From Granulicella sibirica (lineage in GTDB: Bacteria > Acidobacteriota > Terriglobia > Terriglobales > Acidobacteriaceae), in NCBI RefSeq assembly GCF_004115155.1, contig NZ_RDSM01000001.1, forward strand, positions 186,001-250,000: a stretch of DNA of 64,000 bases. The letters are read 5' to 3'. How positions within the stretch are numbered: position 1 is the stretch's first letter; the number at the start of each line of letters is the position of its first letter. A program made the translations under genes and the position numbers. The notes beneath the pieces are model-generated. The model was not told the DNA's origin, searched no databases, and worked only from the letters and a program-made list of their open reading frames with translations. Positions 42,991-51,534 of this stretch are shown in pieces.

Positions 42991-44394
42991 GTGCTCATCT
43001 CCCCCCCAGCTTCCTGTCTGCGCCTCCCTCTGCGCGCCCTCGCCATTGCCGGGCCGCTCCTTCTCGCCGCAACGACCGCTCGCGCCCAGATCTCCTTCAC
43101 CACCGCCATCGACCTCGCCCTGAAGAACAGCCCCAAGGTCCAGATGGCCCAGGCCAACGTCGATAAAGCGAAGGCGGTCCTCTCGCAAAATACGGACGCC
43201 TACGTTCCTAACCTCAGCGGCGGCTCGGGCCTGGGCTACTCGTATGGTTTTCCGCTCGGGCAACCGACGCTCTTCAGCTTCTCGTCGCAGTCTCTCGTCT
43301 TCAACTACTCTCAGCATGACTACATCCGTGCCGCGCACGCCGGGGTAGAAGCTGCGAGCCACATTCTGCGAGACACACGCCAGGAGGTGGCTGAAGATAC
43401 CGCCATTACCTATCTTTCGCTCGATCGGACCCAGCGCTCCGAGGCGGCGATGGATGAGGAGTACAGTTACGCCCAGAAGCTCGCTACTATCGTCGAGCAG
43501 CGTCTTGAAGCGGGACGCGAACCACGCATGGAACTTGCCAAAGCTCGCAGGACGGCTGCGCAGGTCCGGCTCCAGCGTCTCCTTCTCAACGATGACGAGA
43601 CAGTCCTCCGCGATCATCTCTCGCGTTTGATCGGGCTTACGGTCGGGCTGGTGAAGACGATCCCCTCAAGCATCCCCGCTTTTCCGCCAATCGCGAGGAT
43701 TGACCCTTCGGCCCCCGATAACCCGGCTGTCCTTGCGGCCTTTTCGAACGCACACGCCAAACGCGAGCAGGCATTTGGCGATTCAAAGTACGCCTTCCGC
43801 CCGCAAGTCTACTTCGCCGCCAACTACAGCCGGTTTTCCACCTTCAACAACTATCAGCAGTACTACAACCACTTTCAATACGACGCCGCTGAGATCGGAG
43901 TACAAATCACGATTCCTCTCTACGATCGTCTCCGGAAGTCCAAAGCGCGCGAAACCATGGCTGATGCCATCCACGCCGAGAAGGAAGCGCTCGACGCCCG
44001 CAACACCGAACGCGAAGGCCGCATTAAGCTGGCTAACGCAGCCACGGAACTCCAGGCGCGCCTCGAGCTTGCCGACATCGATCAGGACATCGCGCAGCAA
44101 CAGCTTGACGCTACGCTCATCCAGCTTCAGGCCGCTCCAAGCGACTCCGCCACGCCCCTGCTTACCCCTAAGGATGAGCAGAATGCCCGAATCCAGGAGC
44201 GTCAGCGCTTCATTGATCTTCAGGACGCCGGCTTCCAACTTAGGAAGACCGAGATCAACCTCCTGCGCCAGACGGGACAGCTCGAGGACTGGCTCAAGAC
44301 GGCTGTCCAGACTCAGAGCCTAGAAGCGATGCCAGCCGGAACTCTCCCTACGATCACCGCGAACGCGCCGGTGATTTCTGGCAGTTCTGAATAG
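42991..44394 (+). CDS. TolC-family outer membrane efflux protein
   Basis: 467 residues with a signal peptide (ALAIAGPLLLAATTARA). The OEP pattern starts ISFTTAIDLALKNSPKVQMAQANVDKAKAVL, with long coiled-coil helices and the repeat-like TGLTV-type LIGLTVGLVK. A second OEP half has FGDSKYAFRPQVYFAANYSRFSTFNNY and helices ending QLRKTEINLLRQTGQLEDWLKT. Trimers form the outer-membrane duct. GTG start; operon with the adaptor and TPR genes. The cargo is unknown. Confidence 0.9.
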   Translation: MLISPPASCLRLPLRALAIAGPLLLAATTARAQISFTTAIDLALKNSPKVQMAQANVDKAKAVLSQNTDAYVPNLSGGSGLGYSYGFPLGQPTLFSFSSQSLVFNYSQHDYIRAAHAGVEAASHILRDTRQEVAEDTAITYLSLDRTQRSEAAMDEEYSYAQKLATIVEQRLEAGREPRMELAKARRTAAQVRLQRLLLNDDETVLRDHLSRLIGLTVGLVKTIPSSIPAFPPIARIDPSAPDNPAVLAAFSNAHAKREQAFGDSKYAFRPQVYFAANYSRFSTFNNYQQYYNHFQYDAAEIGVQITIPLYDRLRKSKARETMADAIHAEKEALDARNTEREGRIKLANAATELQARLELADIDQDIAQQQLDATLIQLQAAPSDSATPLLTPKDEQNARIQERQRFIDLQDAGFQLRKTEINLLRQTGQLEDWLKTAVQTQSLEAMPAGTLPTITANAPVISGSSE

Positions 44395-44481
44395 AGTTTC
44401 GCTCCCGCTTTCCGACCTTAGTCTGCAGGGACAGGAGCTTTCATCAGCAGCAGGGGCACCTGCGGCCGACTGGATCGTAGA

Positions 44482-44997
44482 CTAGGCGTTCACGGTGATT
44501 TTTCCCGTCTCGCCGAGGTTGACCCTACCTCCGGTGGCGGCGGCAGCGAGGTACCTGACACCGCGGACCAGGCGGCTCGAAGAGGCTTCCCAGTACTCCG
44601 CTTCCTCGACTTCTACCCAGAGGACGGCGATGGCGGGGTCTTCTTCGCCTTGCGGGAACCAAGCTTTATACATGGGGTTCCAGAGGTCGTGGATGGCGGA
44701 GCGATCACGGCTGAGGTTGGCGCGGCCCTTGATAGATATGTACTTGGCGTCGCCCTGGTCGGCGTAGAGGAGTGAGACGTGGCTGTCCTGCTTGAGCTCC
44801 TCGACTTTGCCGGACTCGTTGCGGGTTAGGAACCAGATCTTGCCGTCGAACTCTTTTTCGGTCTGGGTGGCCATGGGGCGGCTGTCGAAGGAGCCATCAG
44901 GGTTGGCGGTGGTCATCATGGCAATCTTGATGTGTTTGATGAGCTCGCCGATTTTCTTGAGGCCCTCGGGGCCGGTAAGGTGCTTTTCTTCGGTCAT
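44482..44997 (-). CDS. Pyridoxamine 5'-phosphate oxidase-like (general stress protein 26) family protein
   Basis: 171 residues with the split-barrel flavin-binding pattern: IAMMTTANPDGSFDSRPMATQT, GKIWFLTRNESGKVEELKQDSHVSLLYAD and YISIKGRANLSRDRSAIHDLW, then WFPQGEEDPAIAVLWVEVEEAEYWEA. This is the stress-protein-26 type, whose members bind FMN or F420 and whose reaction is mostly unknown. Convergent with the TolC-like gene, across an 87-bp gap where the strand composition begins to change. Confidence 0.92.
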   Translation of the reverse strand: MTEEKHLTGPEGLKKIGELIKHIKIAMMTTANPDGSFDSRPMATQTEKEFDGKIWFLTRNESGKVEELKQDSHVSLLYADQGDAKYISIKGRANLSRDRSAIHDLWNPMYKAWFPQGEEDPAIAVLWVEVEEAEYWEASSSRLVRGVRYLAAAATGGRVNLGETGKITVNA

Positions 44998-45075
44998 GGA
45001 TCAACCCTCCGTGGTGGGTTGGATGCGGGGTTTGCGAGGTGCGGTTGAGTAGAATGCGGGTAGGAGATTGATGGG

Positions 45076-45819
45076 ATGAATGAGGCTGTAAAGGAAGTGG
45101 GGCCGATGGTTCGGGTACTGGAGACGGCGGAGTTTCACGAGGCGGTGCACGCGCTGACGCCAGAGATTGCGGTGTTCGATTGTGACGGGACGCTCTGGTC
45201 GGGGGACGCTGGGACAGGCTTTATGGCCTGGACGATTGAGCATGGGGTGATATCGAAGGAGGCTACGGATTGGCTTCTGGGGCGGTATGAGGAGTACAAG
45301 GCAGGGACAGTTTCCGAAGTGGAGATCTGCGGGGAGATGGTGCAGGTGTACCGGGGCCTGACGGAGGCGCAGGTTCGGGGGGCTGCGGCTGAGTTTTTCG
45401 CCGCAAAGATTGAGAAGAACATCTTTCCGGAGATGCTGGAATTGGTGACGGCGCTGCAGGCGAAGGGTGTCGATATCTGGGCAGTGAGTTCGACGAACGA
45501 CTGGGTGGTGGAAGAGGGCGTGAAGCGGTTCGGGATACCTTCGAACCGGGTGCTTTCGGCCCGAGTGCGGATTGCGAACGGTGTGGTGACCGACGAGATT
45601 CTGGACGTGCCGACGGACGAGGGAAAGGTGGCTTCGCTCAAAGATGCGGGGATTCTGGCTCCGGATGCGGTGTTCGGGAACTCGGTGCATGATGCGGCGA
45701 TGCTGGCGATCGCGCGGGGAGCGTTCCCGGTAAATCCTACTGCGGCGCTGGTGGAACGGAGCGTCGCGGAGGGTTGGGCGCTGTACTATCCGGCGTCGGT
45801 TGTGCCCTTGGTGGGCTAG
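45076..45819 (+). CDS. HAD-family phosphatase (HAD-IB, phosphoserine-phosphatase-like)
   Basis: 247 residues. Motif I is VFDCDGTLW with D35 and D37; motif II is AVSSTNDW; motif III/IV regions are DEGKVASLKDAG and VFGNSVHDAAMLAIARG. The cap is helical between I and II. HAD-IB enzymes remove phosphate from small molecules; serine or a related alcohol phosphate is possible but not decided. Codons here are unusually G-ending for a plus-strand gene of this window. Confidence 0.88.
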   Translation: MNEAVKEVGPMVRVLETAEFHEAVHALTPEIAVFDCDGTLWSGDAGTGFMAWTIEHGVISKEATDWLLGRYEEYKAGTVSEVEICGEMVQVYRGLTEAQVRGAAAEFFAAKIEKNIFPEMLELVTALQAKGVDIWAVSSTNDWVVEEGVKRFGIPSNRVLSARVRIANGVVTDEILDVPTDEGKVASLKDAGILAPDAVFGNSVHDAAMLAIARGAFPVNPTAALVERSVAEGWALYYPASVVPLVG

Positions 45820-45885
45820 ACGGATGCTGGCGAGGTTGGTGCGCCTCATCCAATAGGGTAACCGGCGCGTCTAAACTGTAGGGAC

Positions 45886-46347
45886 GTGAAAGAACCGATA
45901 CGCAAGCTCGATGCTCGGGGAGATTCGGCGGTCAATAGACCTCTGCGCCTTGTGGTGGCGGCGTTGATTTTGCGTGAGGGGGGGACGGCGGTCGAGGTGC
46001 TGGTGTGCCAGCGGAAGCCGGACCAGCCGATGAGCCTGAAGTGGGAGTTTCCGGGCGGAAAGATCGAGCCGGGTGAGACGGCCGAAGAGGCGCTGGCTCG
46101 GGAGTTGCAGGAAGAGCTGGGGATTGAAGCGGTGATCGGGAAAAGGGTGTCGCGGGTACGGCACAAGTACCGGAACGGTGGGGCGATCGATTTACAGTTC
46201 TTCGTGGTGAAGGAGTTCGGCGGGGCGCTGGAGAACCGGATCTTCAACGATATGCGCTGGTCGACGCTGGAGGCGCTGCCGCAGTTCGATTTTCTGGCGG
46301 CGGACCTTGGGCTGATTCGGGACCTGTCGGAAGGCAGACTGCTCTAG
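45886..46347 (+). CDS. Nudix hydrolase, MutT-like 8-oxo-dGTP pyrophosphatase
   Basis: 153 residues starting at GTG. The Nudix box GGKIEPGETAEEALARELQEELGI lies at about 57-80 (written here split at its Gly and Glu key residues: GxxExGE...REL.EELGI). The upstream KWEFPGGK is the MutT-type nucleotide-sanitising context, and VSRVRHKYRNGGAIDLQFF follows. MutT proteins remove oxidised dGTP. A G-rich 180-bp gap follows before the amidohydrolase. Confidence 0.9.
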   Translation: MKEPIRKLDARGDSAVNRPLRLVVAALILREGGTAVEVLVCQRKPDQPMSLKWEFPGGKIEPGETAEEALARELQEELGIEAVIGKRVSRVRHKYRNGGAIDLQFFVVKEFGGALENRIFNDMRWSTLEALPQFDFLAADLGLIRDLSEGRLL

Positions 46348-46529
46348 GGAAGTTCGAGTGGGCGCTCTTCATGTCTGAGGATAGCTCTTGACGCCAGGCT
46401 TGGGTCCGTGGTGCTTTGGGCGGGGGTGGCTCCCAGCTTAGCGACGATGATGCTGCCGCGAATGTGGTCACCCGGCTGCTGCAGGGTTTTCGGCGAGACG
46501 GATGAGCTTGGGGGCGCATCCAAACCGGC

Positions 46530-47873
46530 ATGGTTCTTCTTGCTTCGATGATGCTGATGATGGCCCAGGGAACTTCGCCTGAAGTTGTGGCGGGTCTTGG
46601 GACGACGCAGATTACGCACGTGCGGGTAATCGACGGGACGGGGCGCGCCCCGATCGAAAATGCTACCGTGACGCTGCGCGATGGGAAGATTGCCGGGATC
46701 GGGCCTTCGGGGAAGACGGCGGTGAAGGGCGCGAAGGTGATCGACGGGATGGGCAAGACGGTGATGCCCGGGATCATCAACGCGCATGGACACCTGGCGC
46801 TGGTGAATGGGACGAAGAACGACGCTGACTACTACACGCGGGAACACGTGCTCGACGAGTTGCGGCAGTATGAGCGGTATGGCGTGACGACGATGCTTTC
46901 GCTTGGGCTGAACCGTGACCTGGTCTACCAGATTCGGGCGGAGCAGAGGGCCGGGAAGCTGGATGGGGCGAGCGTGTTTGTGGCGGACCGTGGGATCGGG
47001 GTGCCGGATGGGATGCCGCCGATTCCGCACGAGGGAGACCAGCTTTACCAGCCGAAGACTCCGGAAGAGGCTCGGAAGGATGTGGATGAGGCGGCGGGGC
47101 GGCATACGGACTTCGTGAAGATCTGGGTAGACGACCTGTATGGGACGAAGCCGAAGATGAGTCCGTCGGTGGCGCAGGCGGTGATTGAAGAGGCGCACAA
47201 AGATGGTGTACCGGCTGCGGCGCATGTGTTTGCGCTGAGCGACGCGAAGGGGCTGGTGGGGTTCGGGGTGAATGTGCTGGCGCACTCGGTGCGGGATTCC
47301 GCGGTGGATGCGGAGTTGTTGAATGCGATGAAGACGAAGGGTGTGTTTTATCTGCCGACGCTGACGGTGGATGAGTCGTTTTTTACGTATGCGGAGCATC
47401 CGGGGTGGATGCAGTCGGAGTTCTTCAAGAATGCGCTGACGCCTGAGGCTTACACGATGCTGACGAGTGCGGAGTACGCGGACAAGGTGAAGAAGGATTC
47501 GCTAACGGCGCAGCATCGGAAGGACTTCGAGCAGGCTCGGAAGAATATGAAGGCAGCTTATGACGCGGGTGTGAAGGTGGGGTTTGGGACGGACTCGGGG
47601 GCGAGTGTTTACCGGGTGCCGGGGTTTGCCGAGCACCATGAACTGGCGATGCTGGTGGAGGCTGGACTAACGCCGATGCAGGCGATTCGAGCGGCTACGG
47701 AGACAAATGCTTCCTTGCTGGGGATTTCTAAGAAAACGGGGACACTGACAGTCGGCAAAGATGCGGATTTGATTCTGCTTGGGGGGAATCCGCTCGACGA
47801 TATTCGCAATACGGAGAAGATCGTTGGGGTCTGGCATGAGGGGCGGGAGGTGGCGAACCCCGCTGGACGATAG
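46530..47873 (+). CDS. Amidohydrolase-family (metal-dependent hydrolase) protein
   Basis: 447 residues with a possible N-terminal signal-like segment (MVLLASMMLMMAQG). The amidohydrolase composite domain frames a TIM barrel: VIDGMGKTVMPGIINAHGHLALVNG (HxH metal ligands), PAAAHVFALSDAKGLVGFGVNVLAHS (His), and the final catalytic Asp in VGFGTDSGASVY. The end KKTGTLTVGKDADLILLGGNPL is the imidazolonepropionase-like composite tail. The substrate is unknown. Codons are G-ending, as in the flanking genes. Confidence 0.9.
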   Translation: MVLLASMMLMMAQGTSPEVVAGLGTTQITHVRVIDGTGRAPIENATVTLRDGKIAGIGPSGKTAVKGAKVIDGMGKTVMPGIINAHGHLALVNGTKNDADYYTREHVLDELRQYERYGVTTMLSLGLNRDLVYQIRAEQRAGKLDGASVFVADRGIGVPDGMPPIPHEGDQLYQPKTPEEARKDVDEAAGRHTDFVKIWVDDLYGTKPKMSPSVAQAVIEEAHKDGVPAAAHVFALSDAKGLVGFGVNVLAHSVRDSAVDAELLNAMKTKGVFYLPTLTVDESFFTYAEHPGWMQSEFFKNALTPEAYTMLTSAEYADKVKKDSLTAQHRKDFEQARKNMKAAYDAGVKVGFGTDSGASVYRVPGFAEHHELAMLVEAGLTPMQAIRAATETNASLLGISKKTGTLTVGKDADLILLGGNPLDDIRNTEKIVGVWHEGREVANPAGR

Positions 47874-47903
47874 GCATTTTGTTAGAGGCAGAGACGACGG
47901 CAG

Positions 47904-47930
47904 ACGCAGATTCCCTTGGGGAATGAGAAC
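47904..47930. repeat. Dispersed intergenic repeat, copy 2
   Basis: Carries ATTCCCTTGGGGAAT (47910-47924) inside ACGCAG...GAATGAGAAC. It matches the copy at 21146-21173 in opposite orientation, with two differences. It lies in the convergent gap between the amidohydrolase and cobD. The match over about 26 bases outside genes suggests a repeat family. Confidence 0.5.
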
Positions 47931-47978
47931 GAAAGTGCAAGGGGCAGAGGCTACCCTTCGTCCTGATCGTGAGAGCGC

Positions 47979-49064
47979 TCAGACGAGAGCAAGGGCGGCT
48001 ATGAGGCGGGCGTTGTCTTGTTCGTTGCGGACGGCGGCGCGGAAGTAGGTTGGCGGGAGGGACTCGTAGTTGGTGCAGAGGCGGAGGACGATTCCGTGTT
48101 GCTGGATGAGGTGTTCCCAGAGTTGTTCCGGGCTCTGGGTGGAGAGTTTGAGCAAGAGGTAGTTGGCTGAAGATCGGGTTGTGGGGATGTTGAGGGTTTT
48201 AAGAGCGGATTCGAGTTGGGTGCGGCGGGTTCGGTTCAGGGTGATGGTGGCTTGAGCGTAGGCTTGGTCGGCCAAGGCGGCGATGACACCCTCGGTGGCC
48301 AATGTGGTGACGGGCCATGGGGGAACGTTACGCGTGAGGGCTTTGCTTGTGTCTGGGTGGGAGACGCAGTAGGCGGCGCGAAGGCCGGGGATGCCGTGGA
48401 ACTTGGTTACCGAGCGGAAGACGACGAGGTTGGGGTGCGTGTGGGTCTCGGGGATGAGAGATTTCGTGGGGGTGTAGTCCATGAAGGCTTCGTCTATGAG
48501 GAGGCGTATGTTGTTGGCGGTGGCTTCGTGGAGGAGATCGAGCATGGTGCTGCCTGGGGTGAGGACGCCCGTGGGGTTTTGCGGGTTGGCCAGGAGGATG
48601 GTGTCGTGGTGGCCCGCGATGGCTCGGGCGATGAGGGTGGGTGGGTCAGTTGAGTCATAGGCGAAGTTGACTTCCGGGCTTAGGGCGTAGGGCTCGATGT
48701 GGATGTGGTTGCGTTCGAGGGTGTGGCGGTACTCGTTGAAGGCGGGGACGGGTAGGAGGCAGCGCTTGACGTTCAGGGTGCGGATGGCGGCTTCGAGGAG
48801 GGGGACGAAGCCGTTGGCTACGGCGATGGCGTTGGCTGGGGTGTTGGCGTAGGTGGCGATGGAGGTGCGGAGGGCGGTGGATTCCAGGTCGGGATAGGCG
48901 GTTAGGGTGGTGGGGTTGGTGAGAGCGTGGCGGATCGCCTCGACTACACCGGGTGGGGGGCCTTCGGGGTTGATGTTGGCGCTGAAGTCTACTAGACGCT
49001 CGATGGGGATGTTGAAACGGGTGGCGATGTGGGGGAGTTGGCCGCCGTGGATTGGGGCTATCAT
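47979..49064 (-). CDS. cobD: L-threonine-O-3-phosphate decarboxylase
   Basis: About 361 residues, class II PLP fold related to histidinol-phosphate aminotransferase. It supplies (R)-1-amino-2-propanol phosphate for the corrinoid side chain. Start MIAPIHGGQLPHIATRFNIP, overlapping the cbiB stop (ATGA); a frame to 49313 is Pro/His-rich and not protein-like. The cofactor region reads LLIDEAFMDY, then FRSVTKFHGIPGLRAAY with the Schiff-base Lys; ANPQNPTGVL is the phosphate/substrate region. The final gene of the operon; its partner CbiB uses its product. Confidence 0.93.
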   Translation of the reverse strand: MIAPIHGGQLPHIATRFNIPIERLVDFSANINPEGPPPGVVEAIRHALTNPTTLTAYPDLESTALRTSIATYANTPANAIAVANGFVPLLEAAIRTLNVKRCLLPVPAFNEYRHTLERNHIHIEPYALSPEVNFAYDSTDPPTLIARAIAGHHDTILLANPQNPTGVLTPGSTMLDLLHEATANNIRLLIDEAFMDYTPTKSLIPETHTHPNLVVFRSVTKFHGIPGLRAAYCVSHPDTSKALTRNVPPWPVTTLATEGVIAALADQAYAQATITLNRTRRTQLESALKTLNIPTTRSSANYLLLKLSTQSPEQLWEHLIQQHGIVLRLCTNYESLPPTYFRAAVRNEQDNARLIAALALV

Positions 49065-49996
49065 CGGCGGTTCCGGCGGGGGATGAGGCAGAAGATGGTG
49101 AGGGCTATGAGGGTGGCCGTGGTGACGATCGTGATGGCCTGGTGGACTTTCGCGGGGTTGGCGGGTGGGTAGTATGCACCCATGATCGGGGTCTCGATAA
49201 GGTCGCCGGCGTAGGTGTTTGAGCCTCCGAGTTGGACTTCGAGGGCTCCGGACATGGCGCTCTCGGGGTGGCCGGCGTTTGGGCTTTTGTGGTTGCGGGC
49301 GTCGGTGCGCCATGTGGCTAGGGAGGCGCGCGGGTTGCCGGAGGCGGCGGCTATGGCGAGGGCGGTGAGGCGGGCGGGGATGAGGTTGGCTACGTCGTCG
49401 AGGCGGGCGGCGGCCTTACCGAAGTAGAGGTAACGGGCGTCGGCGTGGCCGATCATGGAGTCGAGGGTGTTGATCGCTTTGTAGGCCATGGCGGCGGGGA
49501 CTCCGCCGAGGGCGAGGTAGAACATGGGGGCGATGATGCCGTCGGAGGCACTTTCGGCTACGGTTTCGATGACCGCCCGGCTGATTTCGGTGGGGCCGAG
49601 TCGGGCGGTGTCGCGGCCTACGATGCGGGCCAAGCGGGTGCGGGCCTGCTCGATGGTTGTGGCGTCAAGGACGGCGATGGCTTCGTCGTGGAGGTTGCGG
49701 GCGGCGAGGGTGGTGGCGGCGAGGGTTACCTCGACCATCGCACCGAGGAACGGGTTGAGGCGGTAGGCGAGGCGGATGGTTGTGGCCGTGGCCGCGTAAG
49801 TGCTGAGGACGACGGCGGCGGCGAGGGTGGCTCCGGTGAGGAACTGTTCGGTGTTGGTTTGGTTCGGCGTGCGGAGCAGGCGCTCGCCCTGGTCTATTCC
49901 CTTCCCGATGATGCGGACGGGGTGAGGGAGATATTCGGGGTCGCCGATGAGGGCGTCGAGGGCGGAGGCGGTGAGGAGGAGGGTGCGGCGGTTCAT
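49061..49996 (-). CDS. cbiB: Adenosylcobinamide-phosphate synthase
   Basis: About 311-residue inner-membrane enzyme joining the aminopropanol (phosphate) arm to adenosylcobyrate. Start MNRRTLLLTASALDALIGDPEYLPHPVRIIGKGI, a strong CbiB N-terminus; upstream in-frame residues to 50113 are not protein-like. Conserved ISRAVIETVAESASDGIIAPMFYLALGG and NTLDSMIGH follow, with membrane helices. The stop and start overlaps with cobD and cobQ (ATGA) show coupling. It works with CobD made by the next gene. Confidence 0.95.
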   Translation of the reverse strand: MNRRTLLLTASALDALIGDPEYLPHPVRIIGKGIDQGERLLRTPNQTNTEQFLTGATLAAAVVLSTYAATATTIRLAYRLNPFLGAMVEVTLAATTLAARNLHDEAIAVLDATTIEQARTRLARIVGRDTARLGPTEISRAVIETVAESASDGIIAPMFYLALGGVPAAMAYKAINTLDSMIGHADARYLYFGKAAARLDDVANLIPARLTALAIAAASGNPRASLATWRTDARNHKSPNAGHPESAMSGALEVQLGGSNTYAGDLIETPIMGAYYPPANPAKVHQAITIVTTATLIALTIFCLIPRRNRR

Positions 49997-51534
49997 TCTG
50001 ATGCGGCTCTCTTGTAGGGCAGGTTGAGCCAGCCGAAGATCGTTGGCATGTCCCAGGAGTCTTCGACGGCGGCGGCGAGGCGATTGAGGGATTCTTCGCG
50101 GCGCTGCTTCCACGGGGTGAGGGTGGTGGGTTCGGTGAGGTGGTGGAAAGCGCGGGCGGCGCGGAGGAACGTGTGTCGGAAGGCGTCGTCGTCGAAGAGG
50201 CCGTGGAGATAGGTGCCGAAGATGCGGGTGTTGGGGGAGATGCAGCCGTCTTCGTTAAGGCCGGTGAAGGTGGCGAAGGGTTGGGCGTTGGCGAAGCGGG
50301 TGGTTTCGCCTACGTGGATCTCGTAGCCCTCGATCGTTGTGTGGGGGATGGGTTGGTTGAAGAGGGTTTCCGTGGTGAGGGTGCCGGTGGTGAGGCGGGT
50401 GAGCTTCGTGGGTTGCATGGTGGTCTGGATAGGGAGGAGGGATAGCCCGGGGTGGGTGCCCTGGCGCTCTATGCCTTCGGGGTCGGCGATGGTTTCTCCA
50501 AGCATCTGCATGCCTCCGCAGATGCCTGTTATGAGGCTGGTCTGGGCGTGGGTGGTGATGATGTCAGCCAGGTTAGTTTCGCGGAGCCACTGGAGATCGT
50601 CGACGGTTTGCTTGCTGCCGGGGAGGATGATGATATCCGCTGTGCGTAGAACGTCGGGCGTTTGCGTGAAGCGCAGGGATACGGAGGGCTCAGTTGCCAG
50701 TGCATCGAAGTCGGTGAAGTTGGAGAAGGTTGGGAGGGCTACTACGGCTATACGTAAGAGGCGGTCGGGAGTGGAATCCTGCGGCCAGGGGATGCGGTCG
50801 GTTCGGTCCAGGCCGAGGCTGTCTTCTTCTTCTAATAATAGGTTTGGGAGGTGCGGGACTACGCCGATGCAGGGCTTGTTGAGGCGTTGCTCCATCATCT
50901 CGATGCCGGGCTGGAGGAGCGCTATGTCGCCTCGGAATTTGTTGATGGCGAAGGCTTGGATGCGGGCGCGTTCTTCGGCGTCGAGGAGTTCGACAGTGCC
51001 GAGTAAGGAGGCGAAGACGCCGCCCCGGTCGATGTCGCCGACGAGGATACAGTGGGCGTCGGCCATCTCGGCCATGCGCATGTTCACGATGTCGTGCTGC
51101 TTGAGGTTGATCTCGGCGGGGGAGCCTGCGCCTTCGAGGATGATGACTTCGTGCTCGCGGGCGAGGGTTTCCCAGGACTCGCGGACGATGGGCATGAGCT
51201 CTTCGACGCGGCGCTGGTGGTAGTCGCGGGCGGTAACGCGGCCCCAGATCTTGCCGCGCACGACGACCTGCGAGGACATGTCGCCTGTGGGCTTGATGAG
51301 GATGGGGTTCATCTCGACGCGGGCGGGGATTCCGGCGGCTTCGGCTTGCAGGGCCTGGGCGCGGCCGATCTCGAGGCCATCGGGCGTGGCGGCGGAGTTG
51401 AGGCTCATGTTCTGGGACTTGAACGGGGCTACGCTTATTCCGTGCTGGTGGAAGATGCGGCAGAGAGCGGTGACGAGGAGGCTCTTGCCGACGTGGGAGC
51501 TTGTGCCGAGGATCATGATGGATTTGGCGCTCAC
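49993..51534 (-). CDS. cobQ: Cobyric acid synthase
   Basis: 513-residue enzyme amidating four corrin side chains using glutamine and ATP. The N-terminal P-loop domain reads IMILGTSSHVGKSLLVTALCRIF, followed by FKSQNMSLNSAATPDGLEIGRAQALQA. The C-terminal class I glutaminase has GICGGMQMLG with the catalytic Cys and a late GTYLHGLFDDD His region. Start and stop overlap its neighbours by 4 bp. It acts after CbiA, whose gene is in the upstream half of the island. Confidence 0.97.
   Translation of the reverse strand: MSAKSIMILGTSSHVGKSLLVTALCRIFHQHGISVAPFKSQNMSLNSAATPDGLEIGRAQALQAEAAGIPARVEMNPILIKPTGDMSSQVVVRGKIWGRVTARDYHQRRVEELMPIVRESWETLAREHEVIILEGAGSPAEINLKQHDIVNMRMAEMADAHCILVGDIDRGGVFASLLGTVELLDAEERARIQAFAINKFRGDIALLQPGIEMMEQRLNKPCIGVVPHLPNLLLEEEDSLGLDRTDRIPWPQDSTPDRLLRIAVVALPTFSNFTDFDALATEPSVSLRFTQTPDVLRTADIIILPGSKQTVDDLQWLRETNLADIITTHAQTSLITGICGGMQMLGETIADPEGIERQGTHPGLSLLPIQTTMQPTKLTRLTTGTLTTETLFNQPIPHTTIEGYEIHVGETTRFANAQPFATFTGLNEDGCISPNTRIFGTYLHGLFDDDAFRHTFLRAARAFHHLTEPTTLTPWKQRREESLNRLAAAVEDSWDMPTIFGWLNLPYKRAASE

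Noticed and set aside
44395..44481. Replication origin at the skew switch
   Set aside because: No DnaA-box cluster (TTATCCACA-like), no AT-rich unwinding element and no dnaA or gidA neighbours; kept only as a skew observation.
46348..46529. Gene in the 180-bp gap before the amidohydrolase
   Set aside because: Only short frames without ribosome-binding sites or similarity are seen.
49065..49313. Extended start for cobD
   Set aside because: The 83 extra residues are Pro/His/Arg-rich, overlap the cbiB 3' end, and the start at 49064 gives the family N-terminus with an ATGA overlap.
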